Source: Allobrachymonas chironomi DSM 19884
GTDB lineage: Bacteria; Pseudomonadota; Gammaproteobacteria; Burkholderiales; Burkholderiaceae_C
Reading direction: 5' to 3'
Assembly: GCF_000374625.1 (NCBI RefSeq)
Contig: NZ_KB894765.1
Location: 434,001-498,000, forward strand
DNA length: 64,000 nt
The notes under the pieces were generated by a model that was not told the DNA's origin, did no database searches, and worked only from the letters and a program-made list of their open reading frames with translations. A program made the position numbers and the translations under genes. The stretch's first letter is position 1; each line of letters begins with the position of its first letter. Below, one piece after another: positions 25,435 to 34,867 of the stretch.

Positions 25435-26265
25435 TCAGGCGCCGATGGCCTTGCACAGCTCGGTGGTCGGGCCAGCCTGGTTCATGGTGTAGAAATGCAG
25501 CGAAGGCGCGCCGCCTTCCAGCAGGCGCTCGCACAGATCGGCCACCACTTCGTGACCGAAGGCCTTGATGCTGGCCACATCGTCACCGTAGGACTGCAGG
25601 CGCAGACGGATCCAGCGCGGGATTTCGGCCCCGCAGGCATCCGAGAAGCGGATCAGCTGGCTGCTGCTGGTGATCGGCATGATGCCGGGCACGATGGGCA
25701 CGCTCACTCCCAGCGTGGCGGCCTCGTCCACCAGGCGGAAGTAGGCATCGGCATTGAAGAAATACTGCGTGATGACGCCATTGGCACCGGCATCGACCTT
25801 GGCCTTGAGGGCGCGCAGGTCCGCCTCCGGGCTGCGCGCCTGCGGATGGATTTCGGGATAGCCGGCCACCTCGATATGGAAATAATCCCCGGTTTCGACA
25901 CGGATAAAGCTGACCAGATCGCTGGCGTGCATGAACTCGCCGCCCAGGCCGTGGCCGCTGGGCAGATCGCCACGCAGCGCCACCAGGCGCTTCACGCCCA
26001 TCTGGCGCAGCGTGTCCAGCTGCTCGCGCACGCTGGCCTGCGTGGCGCCGACGCAGGAAAAATGGCTGGCCGCCGGCACGTTTTCCTGCAGGATCTCCTG
26101 CACGGTATCGAACGTACCCTTTTGCGTGGAACCGCCGGCCCCGTAGGTGACCGAGCAGAACTCGGGCTGCAGGCTGTACAGCTTCTGGCGCGCCAGACGC
26201 AGTTTCTCGGCCCCTTCCGGGGTCTTGGGCGGGAAAAATTCAAAACTCAGGGATGGCGCAGTCAT
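25435..26265 (-). CDS. metF: MetF, 5,10-methylenetetrahydrofolate reductase
   Basis: The 276-residue FAD-dependent TIM-barrel enzyme makes 5-methyl-THF, the methyl donor for methionine synthase. It shows the N-terminal LSFEFFPPKTPEGAEKL with the catalytic Glu, SVTYGAGGSTQ (folate/FAD region), VALRGDLPSG, and ITQYFFNADAYFRLVDEA. AAGGA lies eight bases before the ATG. It is the last gene of ahcY-HhH-tlyA-metF, so the SAH riboswitch may reach it. Confidence 0.96.
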   Translation of the reverse strand: MTAPSLSFEFFPPKTPEGAEKLRLARQKLYSLQPEFCSVTYGAGGSTQKGTFDTVQEILQENVPAASHFSCVGATQASVREQLDTLRQMGVKRLVALRGDLPSGHGLGGEFMHASDLVSFIRVETGDYFHIEVAGYPEIHPQARSPEADLRALKAKVDAGANGVITQYFFNADAYFRLVDEAATLGVSVPIVPGIMPITSSSQLIRFSDACGAEIPRWIRLRLQSYGDDVASIKAFGHEVVADLCERLLEGGAPSLHFYTMNQAGPTTELCKAIGA

Positions 26266-26301
26266 GGCGTCAGTCCTTTTTCAAAAAATCGGTTGTTTGT
26301 A

Positions 26302-27060
26302 TCAGCTGCCGGCCTTGCGGCCATGCAGAAAGAATTCGCGGTTGCCATCGCCACCGGCAATCGGGCTGTCCAGCCAGTGCAGCACCTCCAGCTGCAGCCC
26401 GGCGCAACATTGACGCAGGCGATGCTCCACCTCGGCGTAATGGGCCGGATCGCGCACGATACCGCCCTTGCCGATCTGCGCCGGCTGCAGCTCGAACTGC
26501 GGCTTGACCAGCATCAGCACCCGGCCACCCGGCTTCAGCCAGGGCAGCACAGCGGGCAGCACCAGCGTCTGCGAAATAAAGGACAGGTCGCCTGCCAGCA
26601 GATCAAAGCCGTCCTGCCCGTCCAGTGCCGCCGCCACGGCGGCGGCATCACGCGCGTTGAGCTGTTCGTGCGCGCTCACGCGGGCATCGGCACGCAGGCG
26701 CGGATGCAACTGGCCCTGGCCCACGTCCAGTCCCGTGACCTGCGCCGCACCGTGCTGCAACAGGCAATCGGTAAAACCGCCGGTAGACTGGCCCACATCC
26801 AGGCAACGCAGACCGGTCACATCCAGACCGATGGCCTGCAGCGCTCCTTCCAGCTTGAGCCCGCCACGCGACACATAGCGCGTCTCGGCCGCATCCTGCA
26901 ATTGCAGTTCGGCCTGCACCGGCAGCTCCTCGCCGTTCTTGCGCACCGGCTGCCAGGCTGCTCCCGGCAGGCGCCACTGCACACCAGCCGCAATCAGGCG
27001 CTGGGCCTGGCTGCGACTGCCGGCGAGCTGGCGTTCTAGCAGCAACTGGTCGGCGCGCAT
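26302..27060 (-). CDS. tlyA: TlyA family rRNA 2'-O-methyltransferase
   Basis: The 252-residue protein has an N-terminal S4 RNA-binding domain (MRADQLLLERQLAGSRSQAQRLIAAG) joined to an FtsJ-like SAM methyltransferase domain. Motif I is CLDVGQSTGGFTDCLLQHGA (near residue 85). The catalytic Lys/Asp/Lys/Glu set fits VSRGGLKL, GDLSFIS, LVKPQFEL and REFFL. TlyA in mycobacteria methylates 16S/23S rRNA cytidines; the substrate here is inferred. Its ATG shares one base with the preceding stop (TGATG). Confidence 0.9.
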   Translation of the reverse strand: MRADQLLLERQLAGSRSQAQRLIAAGVQWRLPGAAWQPVRKNGEELPVQAELQLQDAAETRYVSRGGLKLEGALQAIGLDVTGLRCLDVGQSTGGFTDCLLQHGAAQVTGLDVGQGQLHPRLRADARVSAHEQLNARDAAAVAAALDGQDGFDLLAGDLSFISQTLVLPAVLPWLKPGGRVLMLVKPQFELQPAQIGKGGIVRDPAHYAEVEHRLRQCCAGLQLEVLHWLDSPIAGGDGNREFFLHGRKAGS

Positions 27061-27332
27061 CAGGCCTCGCCCTCTTCGTGCAGGTGGTTGGCCAGATCAA
27101 TGGCGGCACCAATGGCACGGATCGCATGCGGGTTGTTCTTCCAGCAGGAGGACGCCATCAGGTCGGCAATCTGCGCCACGATTTCCACTGGATCGGCACC
27201 CACCAGCGCCGCCAGCGGCGCATGGCCCGTCTGCTCCAGCCGCAGCAGCACCGCCGGCCCGACCCCTTTCAGGGCCAGCAGGCGTGCGCGCTCGGCATCG
27301 GGAAACACGGCGGGACCCAGGGCTTGGGACAT
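27060..27332 (-). CDS. Small helix-hairpin-helix protein
   Basis: This 90-residue protein is of unknown function. One clear helix-hairpin-helix is visible, LLALKGVGPAVLLRLEQTGHAPLAALVGADP (about residues 18-48), with the GxGP turn typical of non-specific DNA or RNA contact. Small proteins of this type occur between ahcY and tlyA in Burkholderiales. It sits 41 bp after ahcY and overlaps tlyA by one base, so it belongs to the methyl-cycle operon. The ribosome-binding site is weak. Confidence 0.7.
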   Translation of the reverse strand: MSQALGPAVFPDAERARLLALKGVGPAVLLRLEQTGHAPLAALVGADPVEIVAQIADLMASSCWKNNPHAIRAIGAAIDLANHLHEEGEA

Positions 27333-27373
27333 GGCAGCAGCTTCAGGCAGTCAGGGCAGCAATGGCCGTGCCA

Positions 27374-28810
27374 TCAATAGCGGTAGGTATCCGGCTTGTA
27401 CGGACCCTGCTTCGGCACGCCGATATAGGCCGCCTGCTCGTCGCTCAGTTCGGTCAGCGTCACGCCCAGCTTGCGCAGCTGCAGGCGCGCTACCTTCTCG
27501 TCCAGGTGCTTGGGCAGCACATAGACCTTGCCCACGTCATAGCCTTCGGGGTGGCAGAACAGCTCCATCTGCGCGATGGTCTGGTTGGCAAAGCTGCTGC
27601 TCATCACATAGCTGGGGTGGCCGGTGGCGCAACCCAGGTTGACCAGACGGCCCTTGGCCAGCAGGATGATGCGCTTGCCGTCCGGGAAGATCACGTGATC
27701 GACCTGCGGCTTGATCTCTTCCCACTGGCACTTCTCCTCCAGTGCCGCCACCTGAATCTCGTTGTCAAAGTGGCCGATGTTGCAGACGATGGCCTGGTCC
27801 TTCATGGCGGCCATGTGCTCGTAGCGGATCACGTCCTTGTTGCCGGTGGTGGTAACGAAGATGTCGGCCAGCGGCGCAGCTTCTTCCATGGTGACCACGC
27901 GGTAGCCTTCCATGGCGGCCTGCAGGGCGCAGATCGGGTCGATCTCGGTGACCCAGACCTGGGCGCTCAGGGCGCGCAGGGCCTGGGCGCTGCCCTTGCC
28001 CACGTCGCCGTAGCCGCAGACCACGGCCACCTTGCCGGCAATCATCACATCGGTGGCGCGCTTGATGCCATCCACCAGCGATTCGCGGCAGCCGTACAGG
28101 TTGTCGAACTTGCTCTTGGTGACACTGTCGTTGACGTTGATGGCGCGGAACATCAGTGTGCCCTTGACGGACATTTCCTTCAGGCGGTGCACGCCGGTGG
28201 TGGTTTCCTCGGTCACGCCCAGAATTTCGGCGCTCTTGCGGCTGTACCAGGTGCCGTCTTCGGCCAGCTTGGCCTTGATGGCGGCAAACAGGATGCGCTC
28301 TTCCTCGCTGCCGGGGTTGGCCAGCACGGACGGATCGGTTTCGGCCTGCTTGCCCAGATGCATCAGCAACGTGGCATCGCCACCGTCATCCAGAATCATG
28401 TTGGGGCCTTCGCCGGCGCTGCCCTTGGGGCCGAAGTCGAAGATGCGGTGGGTGTAGTCCCAATAGTCTTCCAGCGATTCGCCCTTGATGGCGAACACCG
28501 GCGTACCGCCGGCGGCAATCGCGGCCGCAGCGTGGTCCTGGGTGGAGAAGATGTTGCAGGAAGCCCAGCGCACGTCGGCACCCAGCGCCTGCAGCGTCTC
28601 GATCAGCACCGCGGTCTGGATCGTCATGTGCAGGCTGCCGGTGATGCGCGCGCCCTTGAGCGGCTGCGCGGCGGCGTATTCCTCGCGGATCGCCATCAGG
28701 CCGGGCATTTCGGTTTCGGCAATGGCGATCTCCTTGCGACCCCAGGCGGCCAGGGAGATGTCGGCAATGGCGCTGTCAGCGGGCGCCACGGGATGGTGTT
28801 GTGCGTTCAT
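27374..28810 (-). CDS. ahcY: AhcY, S-adenosylhomocysteine hydrolase
   Basis: The 478-residue NAD-dependent enzyme splits S-adenosylhomocysteine into adenosine and homocysteine, removing the inhibitor left by methyltransferases. Signatures are [16 protein letters not shown] (near residue 57), the NAD site [18 protein letters not shown] (near 260) and [11 protein letters not shown]. The C-terminus KPDTYRY is the invariant end needed for NAD binding. The ATG at 28810 has TTTGGAG upstream; 21 further codons are open but lie in the riboswitch leader. It is first in the operon and follows an SAH riboswitch. Confidence 0.98.
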   Translation of the reverse strand: MNAQHHPVAPADSAIADISLAAWGRKEIAIAETEMPGLMAIREEYAAAQPLKGARITGSLHMTIQTAVLIETLQALGADVRWASCNIFSTQDHAAAAIAAGGTPVFAIKGESLEDYWDYTHRIFDFGPKGSAGEGPNMILDDGGDATLLMHLGKQAETDPSVLANPGSEEERILFAAIKAKLAEDGTWYSRKSAEILGVTEETTTGVHRLKEMSVKGTLMFRAINVNDSVTKSKFDNLYGCRESLVDGIKRATDVMIAGKVAVVCGYGDVGKGSAQALRALSAQVWVTEIDPICALQAAMEGYRVVTMEEAAPLADIFVTTTGNKDVIRYEHMAAMKDQAIVCNIGHFDNEIQVAALEEKCQWEEIKPQVDHVIFPDGKRIILLAKGRLVNLGCATGHPSYVMSSSFANQTIAQMELFCHPEGYDVGKVYVLPKHLDEKVARLQLRKLGVTLTELSDEQAAYIGVPKQGPYKPDTYRY

Positions 28811-28885
28811 GTGGTTTTGCTCCAAAGGATGTTCGGAAAAAACCAGTGACGGGAGGGGAAATAACATACTCACCGCACCGGATCA

Positions 28886-28960
28886 GGGGGTGAGCGTCGT
28901 TGCAAGAATTGCCCAAGCCTCACGCCATGCTGAATCGATGGCGCTGCAACGCTCCTTGGG
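28886..28960 (-). ncRNA. S-adenosylhomocysteine (SAH) riboswitch in the ahcY leader
   Basis: On the minus strand the leader carries the conserved landmarks of the SAH aptamer in order: CCCAAGGAGCGTTGCA at the 5' end, AGGCTTGGG closing P1 (CCCAAG pairs with CTTGGG), then AACGACGCTCACC whose CGCTC can pair with GAGCG. The published motif (CCGAGGAGCGYUGC ... CAGGCUCGG ... AACGGCGCUCACC) matches closely. It begins at the predicted transcript start and ends about 75 nt before ahcY. SAH binding turns ahcY on in related bacteria. Confidence 0.92.
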
Positions 28961-28969
28961 ATGGCCGCC

Positions 28970-28998
28970 ATTATAGGGTTTTTCACTCCCGGTGTCGA
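28970..28998 (-). promoter_or_regulatory. Promoter of the ahcY operon
   Basis: On the minus strand TCGACA (28998-28993; 5/6 to the -35), a 17-bp spacer, then perfect TATAAT (28975-28970). The start point would be near 28963, right at the 5' end of the riboswitch. Confidence 0.88.
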
Positions 28999-29026
28999 AT
29001 GCATTTGCTTACAAGTGTTTTCAATA

Positions 29027-29038
29027 CGGGAAAACCCG
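29027..29038. promoter_or_regulatory. GGG-N4-CCC dyad upstream of DUF485-actP
   Basis: CGGGAAAACCCG is a perfect 12-bp dyad about 120 bp before the DUF485 start. Related elements (GGGTATTCCC twice, GGGAAACCCC once) lie upstream of a CoA-transferase, a permease and the acyl-CoA synthetase in this window. Candidate operator; regulator unknown. Confidence 0.5.
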
Positions 29039-29062
29039 AGCTGTGTCCCTCATCCGACATAG

Positions 29063-29078
29063 TGGCTTTTTTCTTGCA
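29063..29078 (+). promoter_or_regulatory. Candidate sigma-54 promoter of DUF485-actP
   Basis: TGGCTTTTTTCTTGCA: GG and GC separated by exactly 10 bases, with TGGC and TTGCA elements of the -24/-12 consensus (TGGCAC-N5-TTGCA). The AC of the -24 block is missing. A sigma-70-like TATACT at 29109-29114 without a good -35 is the competing choice. Confidence 0.35.
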
Positions 29079-29158
29079 TTTGCATGGGGTTAGCACGTCA
29101 ATGCCGCCTATACTCGCGGCGGACGACAAAACCTTTATGTAACCAAGGAGAAACCCCG

Positions 29159-29482
29159 ATGAGTAGTGACGTCTATCAGCGGATCAAGGCCAATCCCAAA
29201 TTCCACGAGCTGGTTGCCAAGCGCAGCCGCTTTGCCTGGACCCTGGCCATTGTCACACTGGTCCTGTTTTATGGATTCGTGCTGACGGTCGCCTTCAAGC
29301 CCGAACTGCTGGGCAAGTTCGTGAGCCCCGGCTCCTCCATGCTCACCGTGGGCGTACTGGTCGAACTGCTCATGTTCATCCTGTTCTGGATTCTGACGGC
29401 CGTGTACGTGCGCCGTGCCAATACCGAATTCGATGCCCTGAACCAGCAAATCATCAACGATGCCGTCAAGGGAGGCAAATAA
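29159..29482 (+). CDS. DUF485 membrane protein, partner of ActP
   Basis: The 107-residue small inner-membrane protein (YjcH-like) is encoded with the acetate permease in many proteobacteria. It has two hydrophobic helices (about residues 23-46 and 58-81) and the conserved start [30 protein letters not shown] lies eight bases upstream. Its stop overlaps the actP start (TAATG), so the products are made together. Its role in acetate uptake is inferred from context. Confidence 0.9.
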   Translation: MSSDVYQRIKANPKFHELVAKRSRFAWTLAIVTLVLFYGFVLTVAFKPELLGKFVSPGSSMLTVGVLVELLMFILFWILTAVYVRRANTEFDALNQQIINDAVKGGK

Positions 29483-31158
29483 TGACGCTCCGCATGCGTA
29501 ACCTTCTGGCCGGTCTGGCCCTGGCCGGAACTGCCGGCCTGGCCCTGGCCGCCGGCCCCGATATCGGCGGCGCCACCAAGCAGCCCACCAACTGGCATGC
29601 CATCGTCATGTTCCTGTTGTTCGTCTGCCTGACCATGGGCATCACCTACTGGGCGGCCCGCCGCACCAAGTCGGCTTCCGACTTCTACACCGCCGGCGGC
29701 GGCATCACCGGCTTCCAGAACGGTCTGGCGATTGCCGGCGACTACATGTCGGCCGCCACGTTGCTGGGTCTGACCGCCATGGTGTTCACCTCCGGCTACG
29801 ATGGCTACATCTACATGATGGCCTTCTTTGCCGGCTGGCCCATCATCCTGTTCCTGATGGCTGAGCGCCTGCGCAACCTGGGCCGCTTCACCTTCTCCGA
29901 CATCACCGCCTATCGCCTCGACCAGGGCAAGGTGCGTACCATGGCGGCCGTGTCTTCGCTGACCGTGGTGTGCTTCTACCTGATCGCGCAGATGGTGGGT
30001 GCCGGCCAGCTGATCAAGCTGCTGTTCGGCCTGGACTACAACATCGCGATTTTCGTGGTGGGTATCCTGATGATGGTCTACGTGACCTTTGGCGGCATGG
30101 TCGCCACCACCTGGGTGCAGATCATCAAGGCCTGCATGCTGCTGGCCGGTGGTACGCTGGTGATGCTGTTGGCCTTCAGCCAGTTCGGCTTCTCCTACGA
30201 CAAGATGGTCGAAAGCGCCATGAACGTGCACAAGCTGAAGGACAAGCTGGTCTACCCCGGCAGCCTGCTGGCTGACCCGGTCACCGCCATCTCCCTGGGC
30301 CTGGGCCTGATGTTCGGTACGGCTGGCCTGCCCCACATCCTGATGCGCTTCTTCACCGTGACTGACGCCAAGGAAGCCCGCAAGTCGGTGCTGTATGCCT
30401 CCGGTTTCGTGGCCTACTTCTTCAACGTGATCTTCATCATGGGTCTGTCGGCGATCATCATCGTGGGCCAGAACCCCGAGTTCTTCGAAGGCGGTGACCT
30501 GGCCGGCAAGCTGGTGGGTGGCGGCAACATGGTTGCCATGCACCTGTCCAAGGCGGTGGGCGGCAACATGCTGCTGGGCTTCCTGGCGGCCGTGGCCTTC
30601 GCCACCATCCTGGCGGTGGTGTCCGGTCTGGCCCTGGCTGGCGCATCGGCCATCTCGCACGACCTGTACGCCCGCGTGATCATGAAGGGCAAGGTTTCCG
30701 AAGAGAAGGAAATCCGCGTCTCCAAGTACGCCACCGTGGTGCTGGGCCTGGTCGCCATCGTGCTGGGCATTCTGTTCGAGAACCAGAACGTGGCCTTCAT
30801 GGTGGGTCTGGCCTTCGGCGTGGCGGCTGCTGCCAACTTCCCGGTGCTGATCCTGTCCATGTACTGGAAGGGCCTGACCACGCGCGGCGCGCTGTGGGGC
30901 GGCTACGGCGGCCTGATCTCTGCCGTGATCTTCGTGGTGCTGTCCAAGTCGGTGTGGGTGGACGTGCTGCACAACGCAGCCCCGCTGTTCCCGTACACCC
31001 AGCCGGCCCTGTTCGCCATGCCGGTGGCCTTCCTGCTGGCCTACATCTTCTCCAAGACGGATGGCAGCGTGAAGGGCAAGAAGGAAATCGAAGCCTTCGA
31101 CGACCAGTACGTGCGTGCACAAACCGGTTTCGGTGCGGCTGCGGCTTCCAACCACTGA
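29482..31158 (+). CDS. actP: ActP, acetate/glycolate cation symporter
   Basis: The 558-residue member of the sodium:solute symporter family imports acetate and other short carboxylates. The N-terminus ([21 protein letters not shown]) is a signal-like sequence as in E. coli ActP, followed by about 13 membrane helices. Family marks are [33 protein letters not shown] (near residue 63) and [25 protein letters not shown] (near 281). It is downstream of DUF485 but with no acs gene nearby. It is followed by two hairpins, the second a strong terminator. Confidence 0.95.
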   Translation: MTLRMRNLLAGLALAGTAGLALAAGPDIGGATKQPTNWHAIVMFLLFVCLTMGITYWAARRTKSASDFYTAGGGITGFQNGLAIAGDYMSAATLLGLTAMVFTSGYDGYIYMMAFFAGWPIILFLMAERLRNLGRFTFSDITAYRLDQGKVRTMAAVSSLTVVCFYLIAQMVGAGQLIKLLFGLDYNIAIFVVGILMMVYVTFGGMVATTWVQIIKACMLLAGGTLVMLLAFSQFGFSYDKMVESAMNVHKLKDKLVYPGSLLADPVTAISLGLGLMFGTAGLPHILMRFFTVTDAKEARKSVLYASGFVAYFFNVIFIMGLSAIIIVGQNPEFFEGGDLAGKLVGGGNMVAMHLSKAVGGNMLLGFLAAVAFATILAVVSGLALAGASAISHDLYARVIMKGKVSEEKEIRVSKYATVVLGLVAIVLGILFENQNVAFMVGLAFGVAAAANFPVLILSMYWKGLTTRGALWGGYGGLISAVIFVVLSKSVWVDVLHNAAPLFPYTQPALFAMPVAFLLAYIFSKTDGSVKGKKEIEAFDDQYVRAQTGFGAAAASNH

Positions 31159-31170
31159 TCGCCTGATCCC

Positions 31171-31194
31171 GCCTTGCGGCACATGCCGCAAGGC
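31171..31194. repeat. Perfect hairpin after actP
   Basis: GCCTTGCGGCA-CA-TGCCGCAAGGC, an 11-bp stem with a 2-nt loop, 12 bp past the actP stop and upstream of the true terminator. It may protect the 3' end of the mRNA. Confidence 0.6.
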
Positions 31195-31206
31195 CTGAAA
31201 CGGCAA

Positions 31207-31238
31207 AGCCCCTGCATGGCCACATGCAGGGGCTTTTT
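31207..31238 (+). terminator. Terminator after actP
   Basis: An 11-bp stem (AGCCCCTGCAT / ATGCAGGGGCT) with a 6-nt loop and five T residues. On the minus strand only TTTGCC follows, so it mainly serves actP. Confidence 0.9.
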
Positions 31239-31274
31239 GCTGCCGCTGGCCGCTCAGATCCGGCGGCGCACCGG

Positions 31275-32153
31275 CTACGGACTGCCGGCCTGCTCGCCCT
31301 CTTCCGTGTCACCAATCCAGGGCTGACGGCCAACAGCCGTGGCCGGCAGCTGGATGGGAGGTGCCAGCGGGGCGATCTGCGGCAGGGAGTCCGGCTGCTC
31401 CTGCTGCTGCGCTGCGCCCGCGTGCATGAAGGGCTGGCAGGCTTCACGGATACTTTCCCGCTCGCTGCCAGCCAGCGGGGTGCTGCGCTTGTTGAAGCGC
31501 TCGCCCTGCAGCACCAGATCCTGCTGGTCCCGCTGCAGTTGCAGATCCAGCAGAGGGCGATGCGCCACATGGTCATAGCTCAGGAACGGCGTACCCTTGT
31601 TGGTCAGCGGATAGCCCTGCACCTGGTAGCTGTCCGGCTGGTTCGGCAGGCGATAGCCCACCCACAGCTGCCGCGCCTGTCGGGGCAGGGACAGGCTGTA
31701 GGTAGAAGAAAACACATGCTGCGCAGGACTGAACACCGGACGCAACTGATCAGGGGAAAAACCGATGACCACATCCTGCGCATAGGACAGGCGGCGACCG
31801 TCCAGCACCAGCGTCCGCGGGCGCAGCGCATCCGCATCCAGCAGCCCCTCGGGCGGGCGCTGGAACAGAGGCAATACCGGGCGTTGATGCGTATCGCGCA
31901 CTTCCTGCAGCGACAGACTCTGGCCATCCGGTGCCATCTGCCAGCGGCCACCCGCCAGCAGATCCAGACTGCCTCCCATGAAAGCCAGGCAAAACGTCTG
32001 GTCTTCGAGCAGATACAGCTCGCTGACCGTATCGACCGTACTGTGGCGGTAGGCTCCGGCCAGATCGGCCGGGGCCGGCGCCTGCGCCATGGCCCCGGAA
32101 CTGGCCAGGGCCAGTGTTACCGCCCAGGGCCGCCAATGTGTGAATGCCAGCAT
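31275..32153 (-). CDS. Secreted protein of unknown function, co-transcribed with ruvAB
   Basis: I do not recognise this 292-residue protein. It has a Sec signal peptide (HWRPWAVTLALASSGAMAQA, cleavage near residue 24). The mature part begins DLAGAYRHSTVDTVSELYLLEDQTFCLAF, then beta-rich sequence with a hydrophobic GGSLDLLAGGRW turn. A Pro/Gln-rich tail closes it. A single cysteine pair is too sparse for a redox role. The ATG at 32153 has AGGAG six bases upstream, and the start is 17 bp after the ruvB stop, so it is read from the ruvAB transcript although it is unlikely to act with RuvAB. Confidence 0.6.
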   Translation of the reverse strand: MLAFTHWRPWAVTLALASSGAMAQAPAPADLAGAYRHSTVDTVSELYLLEDQTFCLAFMGGSLDLLAGGRWQMAPDGQSLSLQEVRDTHQRPVLPLFQRPPEGLLDADALRPRTLVLDGRRLSYAQDVVIGFSPDQLRPVFSPAQHVFSSTYSLSLPRQARQLWVGYRLPNQPDSYQVQGYPLTNKGTPFLSYDHVAHRPLLDLQLQRDQQDLVLQGERFNKRSTPLAGSERESIREACQPFMHAGAAQQQEQPDSLPQIAPLAPPIQLPATAVGRQPWIGDTEEGEQAGSP

Positions 32154-32170
32154 GCCTGTCTCCTTTGTGT

Positions 32171-33247
32171 TCATGGGGTATCGTCAAACAGACCCTGCTT
32201 GCCCTGCGACGGCGTCACGCCCAGATGGCGGTACGCCGCCATGGTGGCAATGCGGCCGCGTGGCGTGCGTTGCAGAAAGCCCTGCTGGATCAGATAGGGT
32301 TCGATCACGTCCTCGATGGTGTCGCTTTCCTCGCCGATGCTGGCGGCGATGTTGTCCAGCCCCACCGGGCCGCCATCAAAGCGGTGCACCACGGCCTCCA
32401 GCAGCTTGCGGTCCATCAGGTCGAAGCCCTGCGGATCCACATCCAGCATGGACAAGGCGCCCTGTGCCATCTGCAGCGTGATGCGGCCATCGCCCTTGAC
32501 ATCGGCATAGTCGCGCACCCGGCGCAACAGGCGGTTGGCAATGCGCGGCGTGCCCCGGCTGCGACGGGCGATTTCGAAAGCGCCATCTTCGTCAATCGGT
32601 GCTCCCAGCAGGCCGGCGCTGCGGCGCACGATGCGCGTCAGCTCTTCGGCGGTATAGAACTCCAGCCGCGAGACAATGCCGAAGCGGTCACGCAACGGGT
32701 TGGTCAGCATGCCGGCACGCGTGGTGGCTCCGACCAGCGTGAAGGGCTGCAGGTCCAGCTTGATGGAGCGTGCCGCCGGACCTTCGCCAATCATGATGTC
32801 GATCTGGTAATCCTCCAGCGCCGGATACAGGATTTCCTCGACCACCGGTGTCAGGCGGTGGATTTCGTCGATGAACAGCACATCGTTGGGCTCCAGATTG
32901 GTCAGCAGTGCGGCCAGATCCTTGGGCTTTTCCAGTACCGGCCCGCTGGTCTGGTGCAGGCTCACGCCCAGCTCGTGCGCAATGATGTGCGACAGCGTGG
33001 TCTTGCCCAGCCCGGGCGGGCCGAACAGCAACACGTGATCGAGTGCCTCGCCACGCTTGCGCGCTGCGCCGATGAAAATCTCCAGTTGCTCGCGTGCCTT
33101 TTCCTGGCCCACGTATTCGTCCAGCAGCTTGGGCCGCAGCGCCCGCTCCTGCACCTCCTCGCCCGGAGTGGTGGGAGCAGCCGACACCATGCGGCGGGCA
33201 GGCTGCGGTGCGGGATTGGAACTCAGGTTGTCTGTCAGTATCGCCAT
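32171..33247 (-). CDS. ruvB: RuvB, Holliday-junction branch-migration ATPase
   Basis: The 358-residue AAA+ motor forms hexameric rings on DNA and drives branch migration with RuvA. Walker A is [15 protein letters not shown] (near residue 74), Walker [11 protein letters not shown] (near 124), sensor 1 [19 protein letters not shown] with the Arg finger, and a C-terminal winged helix with [11 protein letters not shown]. It follows ruvA by 33 bp; no ruvC is present nearby. Confidence 0.98.
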   Translation of the reverse strand: MAILTDNLSSNPAPQPARRMVSAAPTTPGEEVQERALRPKLLDEYVGQEKAREQLEIFIGAARKRGEALDHVLLFGPPGLGKTTLSHIIAHELGVSLHQTSGPVLEKPKDLAALLTNLEPNDVLFIDEIHRLTPVVEEILYPALEDYQIDIMIGEGPAARSIKLDLQPFTLVGATTRAGMLTNPLRDRFGIVSRLEFYTAEELTRIVRRSAGLLGAPIDEDGAFEIARRSRGTPRIANRLLRRVRDYADVKGDGRITLQMAQGALSMLDVDPQGFDLMDRKLLEAVVHRFDGGPVGLDNIAASIGEESDTIEDVIEPYLIQQGFLQRTPRGRIATMAAYRHLGVTPSQGKQGLFDDTP

Positions 33248-33280
33248 GGCAGGATTATCCGGTCAGTCGCCGTTGTACGT

Positions 33281-33859
33281 TCAGGCCAGCGCCTTCAGCG
33301 CCAGCTTGATGCCCTCGCTCACGCCGACATCGGCCGGCAGCTTCTTCACTGCAGCGGCGGCTTCGCGTTCACTGTAGCCCAGGGCCACCAGCGCCTGCAG
33401 GATGTCGTGCTGCTGCTCGTTCTGCGCCACGGCAGTTCCCGCTACCAGCGGCAGGTCGGCCCCGATCTTGCCCTTGAGCTCCAGCAGCAGGCGCTCGGCG
33501 GTCTTCTTGCCAATGCCCGGCACCTTGAGCAGGCGGGCGCTTTCCTGCTGCGACACGGCCTGCGCCAGATCGGCCACATTCATGCCGGACAGGATGGACA
33601 GCGCGGTGCGCGCACCGACTCCGGTGATGCGCAGCAGCTGGCGAAACACGCTGCGCTCCTCGGCGGTGGCAAAACCGTAGAGCAGCTGGGCATCCTCGCG
33701 CACGACAAAGTGCGTCAGCAGGGTCACCGGCTGGCCAACCGCCGGCAAATGGTAGAAGGTGCTCATCGGCACATCGACCTCGTAGCCGACACCGTGACAG
33801 TCCACCAGCACCTGCGGGGGAGTTTTTTCCAGAAGCGTGCCATTCAGCCTGCCGATCAT
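33281..33859 (-). CDS. ruvA: RuvA, Holliday-junction DNA-binding protein
   Basis: The 192-residue tetrameric junction binder has an OB-fold domain ([30 protein letters not shown]), a double helix-hairpin-helix domain ([18 protein letters not shown] and [23 protein letters not shown]) and a C-terminal domain III ([20 protein letters not shown]) that contacts RuvB. The ATG has GAAGGA upstream; the long N-terminal open frame beyond it is a shadow of phoH. Divergent from phoH, with 51 bp between starts. Confidence 0.97.
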   Translation of the reverse strand: MIGRLNGTLLEKTPPQVLVDCHGVGYEVDVPMSTFYHLPAVGQPVTLLTHFVVREDAQLLYGFATAEERSVFRQLLRITGVGARTALSILSGMNVADLAQAVSQQESARLLKVPGIGKKTAERLLLELKGKIGADLPLVAGTAVAQNEQQHDILQALVALGYSEREAAAAVKKLPADVGVSEGIKLALKALA

Positions 33860-33910
33860 GGGGTATCCTTCTTTTGCATAACGTGTAAAACTTTTCCCCT
33901 GATTATCCGC

Positions 33911-34867
33911 GTGATCCTCCGACATTCCTTTACCCCGCCCAATAACACCCGGCTGGCACACCTGTGCGGCCCGCTGGATGAACACCTGCGCACCATCGAG
34001 CGCGCGCTGGATGTCAAGATCGCGCACCGCCACGAACAGTTCAAGGTCGATGGCCACAAGGCCAAGGCCGAGCGTGCCATGGAAATCCTGCAGGCCCTGT
34101 ACGAGCAGGCCGCGCGCCCGATCACGCCGGCCATGGTGCAGCTGATGCTGGTCGGTGATCCGTCCGAGCTCGGTTCACTCGAAGACACCCAGCTGACCAC
34201 GCGCCGCACCGACCTGCGCGCCCGCACCAGCAACCAGGGCGTCTACCTGCAGTCCATCGCCGCCAATGACATCACCTTCGGCATCGGCCCGGCCGGTACC
34301 GGCAAGACCTATCTGGCCGTCGCCTGCGCCGTGGACGCGCTGGAGCGCGGCAATGTGCAGCGCATCATCCTGACGCGCCCGGCGGTAGAGGCCGGTGAGC
34401 GCCTGGGCTTTCTGCCCGGCGACATGATCCAGAAGGTCGATCCCTATCTGCGTCCGCTGTACGATGCGCTGCACGAGCTGATGGGCTACGAACGCGTGCA
34501 GAAGGCCTTCGAGCGCAATGCACTGGAAGTCGCCCCGCTGGCCTTCATGCGTGGCCGCACGCTCAACAACGCCTTCGTCATCCTCGACGAGGCGCAGAAC
34601 ACCACGCCCGAGCAGATGAAAATGTTCCTGACCCGCATCGGCTTTGGCAGCAAGGCAGTGGTCAATGGCGACATCAGCCAGATCGACCTGCCGCGTGGCC
34701 AGACCAGCGGCCTGATCGAGGCCGAACGCATCCTGCGCCGGGTGCAGGGCATTGCCCATGTGCACTTCACCTCGGCCGACGTGGTGCGCCACCCGCTGGT
34801 GGCGCGCATTGTCGATGCCTACGATGCCGCCAGCACCACCACCCGCCGCGACAAGGATCCCGCATGA
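33911..34867 (+). CDS. ybeZ: PhoH-like ATPase (YbeZ type)
   Basis: The 318-residue P-loop NTPase of the PhoH/YbeZ group works with YbeY in rRNA maturation. Walker A is [16 protein letters not shown] (near residue 119), Walker [19 protein letters not shown] (near 222), with an RNA-binding-like N-terminal segment. A GTG start is chosen because the first residues [26 protein letters not shown] match where betaproteobacterial homologues begin; the frame is open about 590 codons upstream, but that is antisense to ruvAB. Despite the family name there is no Pho box here. It overlaps ybeY by 4 bp. Confidence 0.92.
   Translation: MILRHSFTPPNNTRLAHLCGPLDEHLRTIERALDVKIAHRHEQFKVDGHKAKAERAMEILQALYEQAARPITPAMVQLMLVGDPSELGSLEDTQLTTRRTDLRARTSNQGVYLQSIAANDITFGIGPAGTGKTYLAVACAVDALERGNVQRIILTRPAVEAGERLGFLPGDMIQKVDPYLRPLYDALHELMGYERVQKAFERNALEVAPLAFMRGRTLNNAFVILDEAQNTTPEQMKMFLTRIGFGSKAVVNGDISQIDLPRGQTSGLIEAERILRRVQGIAHVHFTSADVVRHPLVARIVDAYDAASTTTRRDKDPA

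Noticed and set aside
32144-33910. Upstream extension of the ybeZ frame
   Set aside because: It is antisense to ruvB and ruvA; family N-terminus and length support the GTG at 33911.
33860-33910. Pho box for the PhoH-like gene
   Set aside because: Despite the name, no GTCA repeats with 11-bp period occur in the short gap to ruvA; this is the YbeZ ribosome-linked type.
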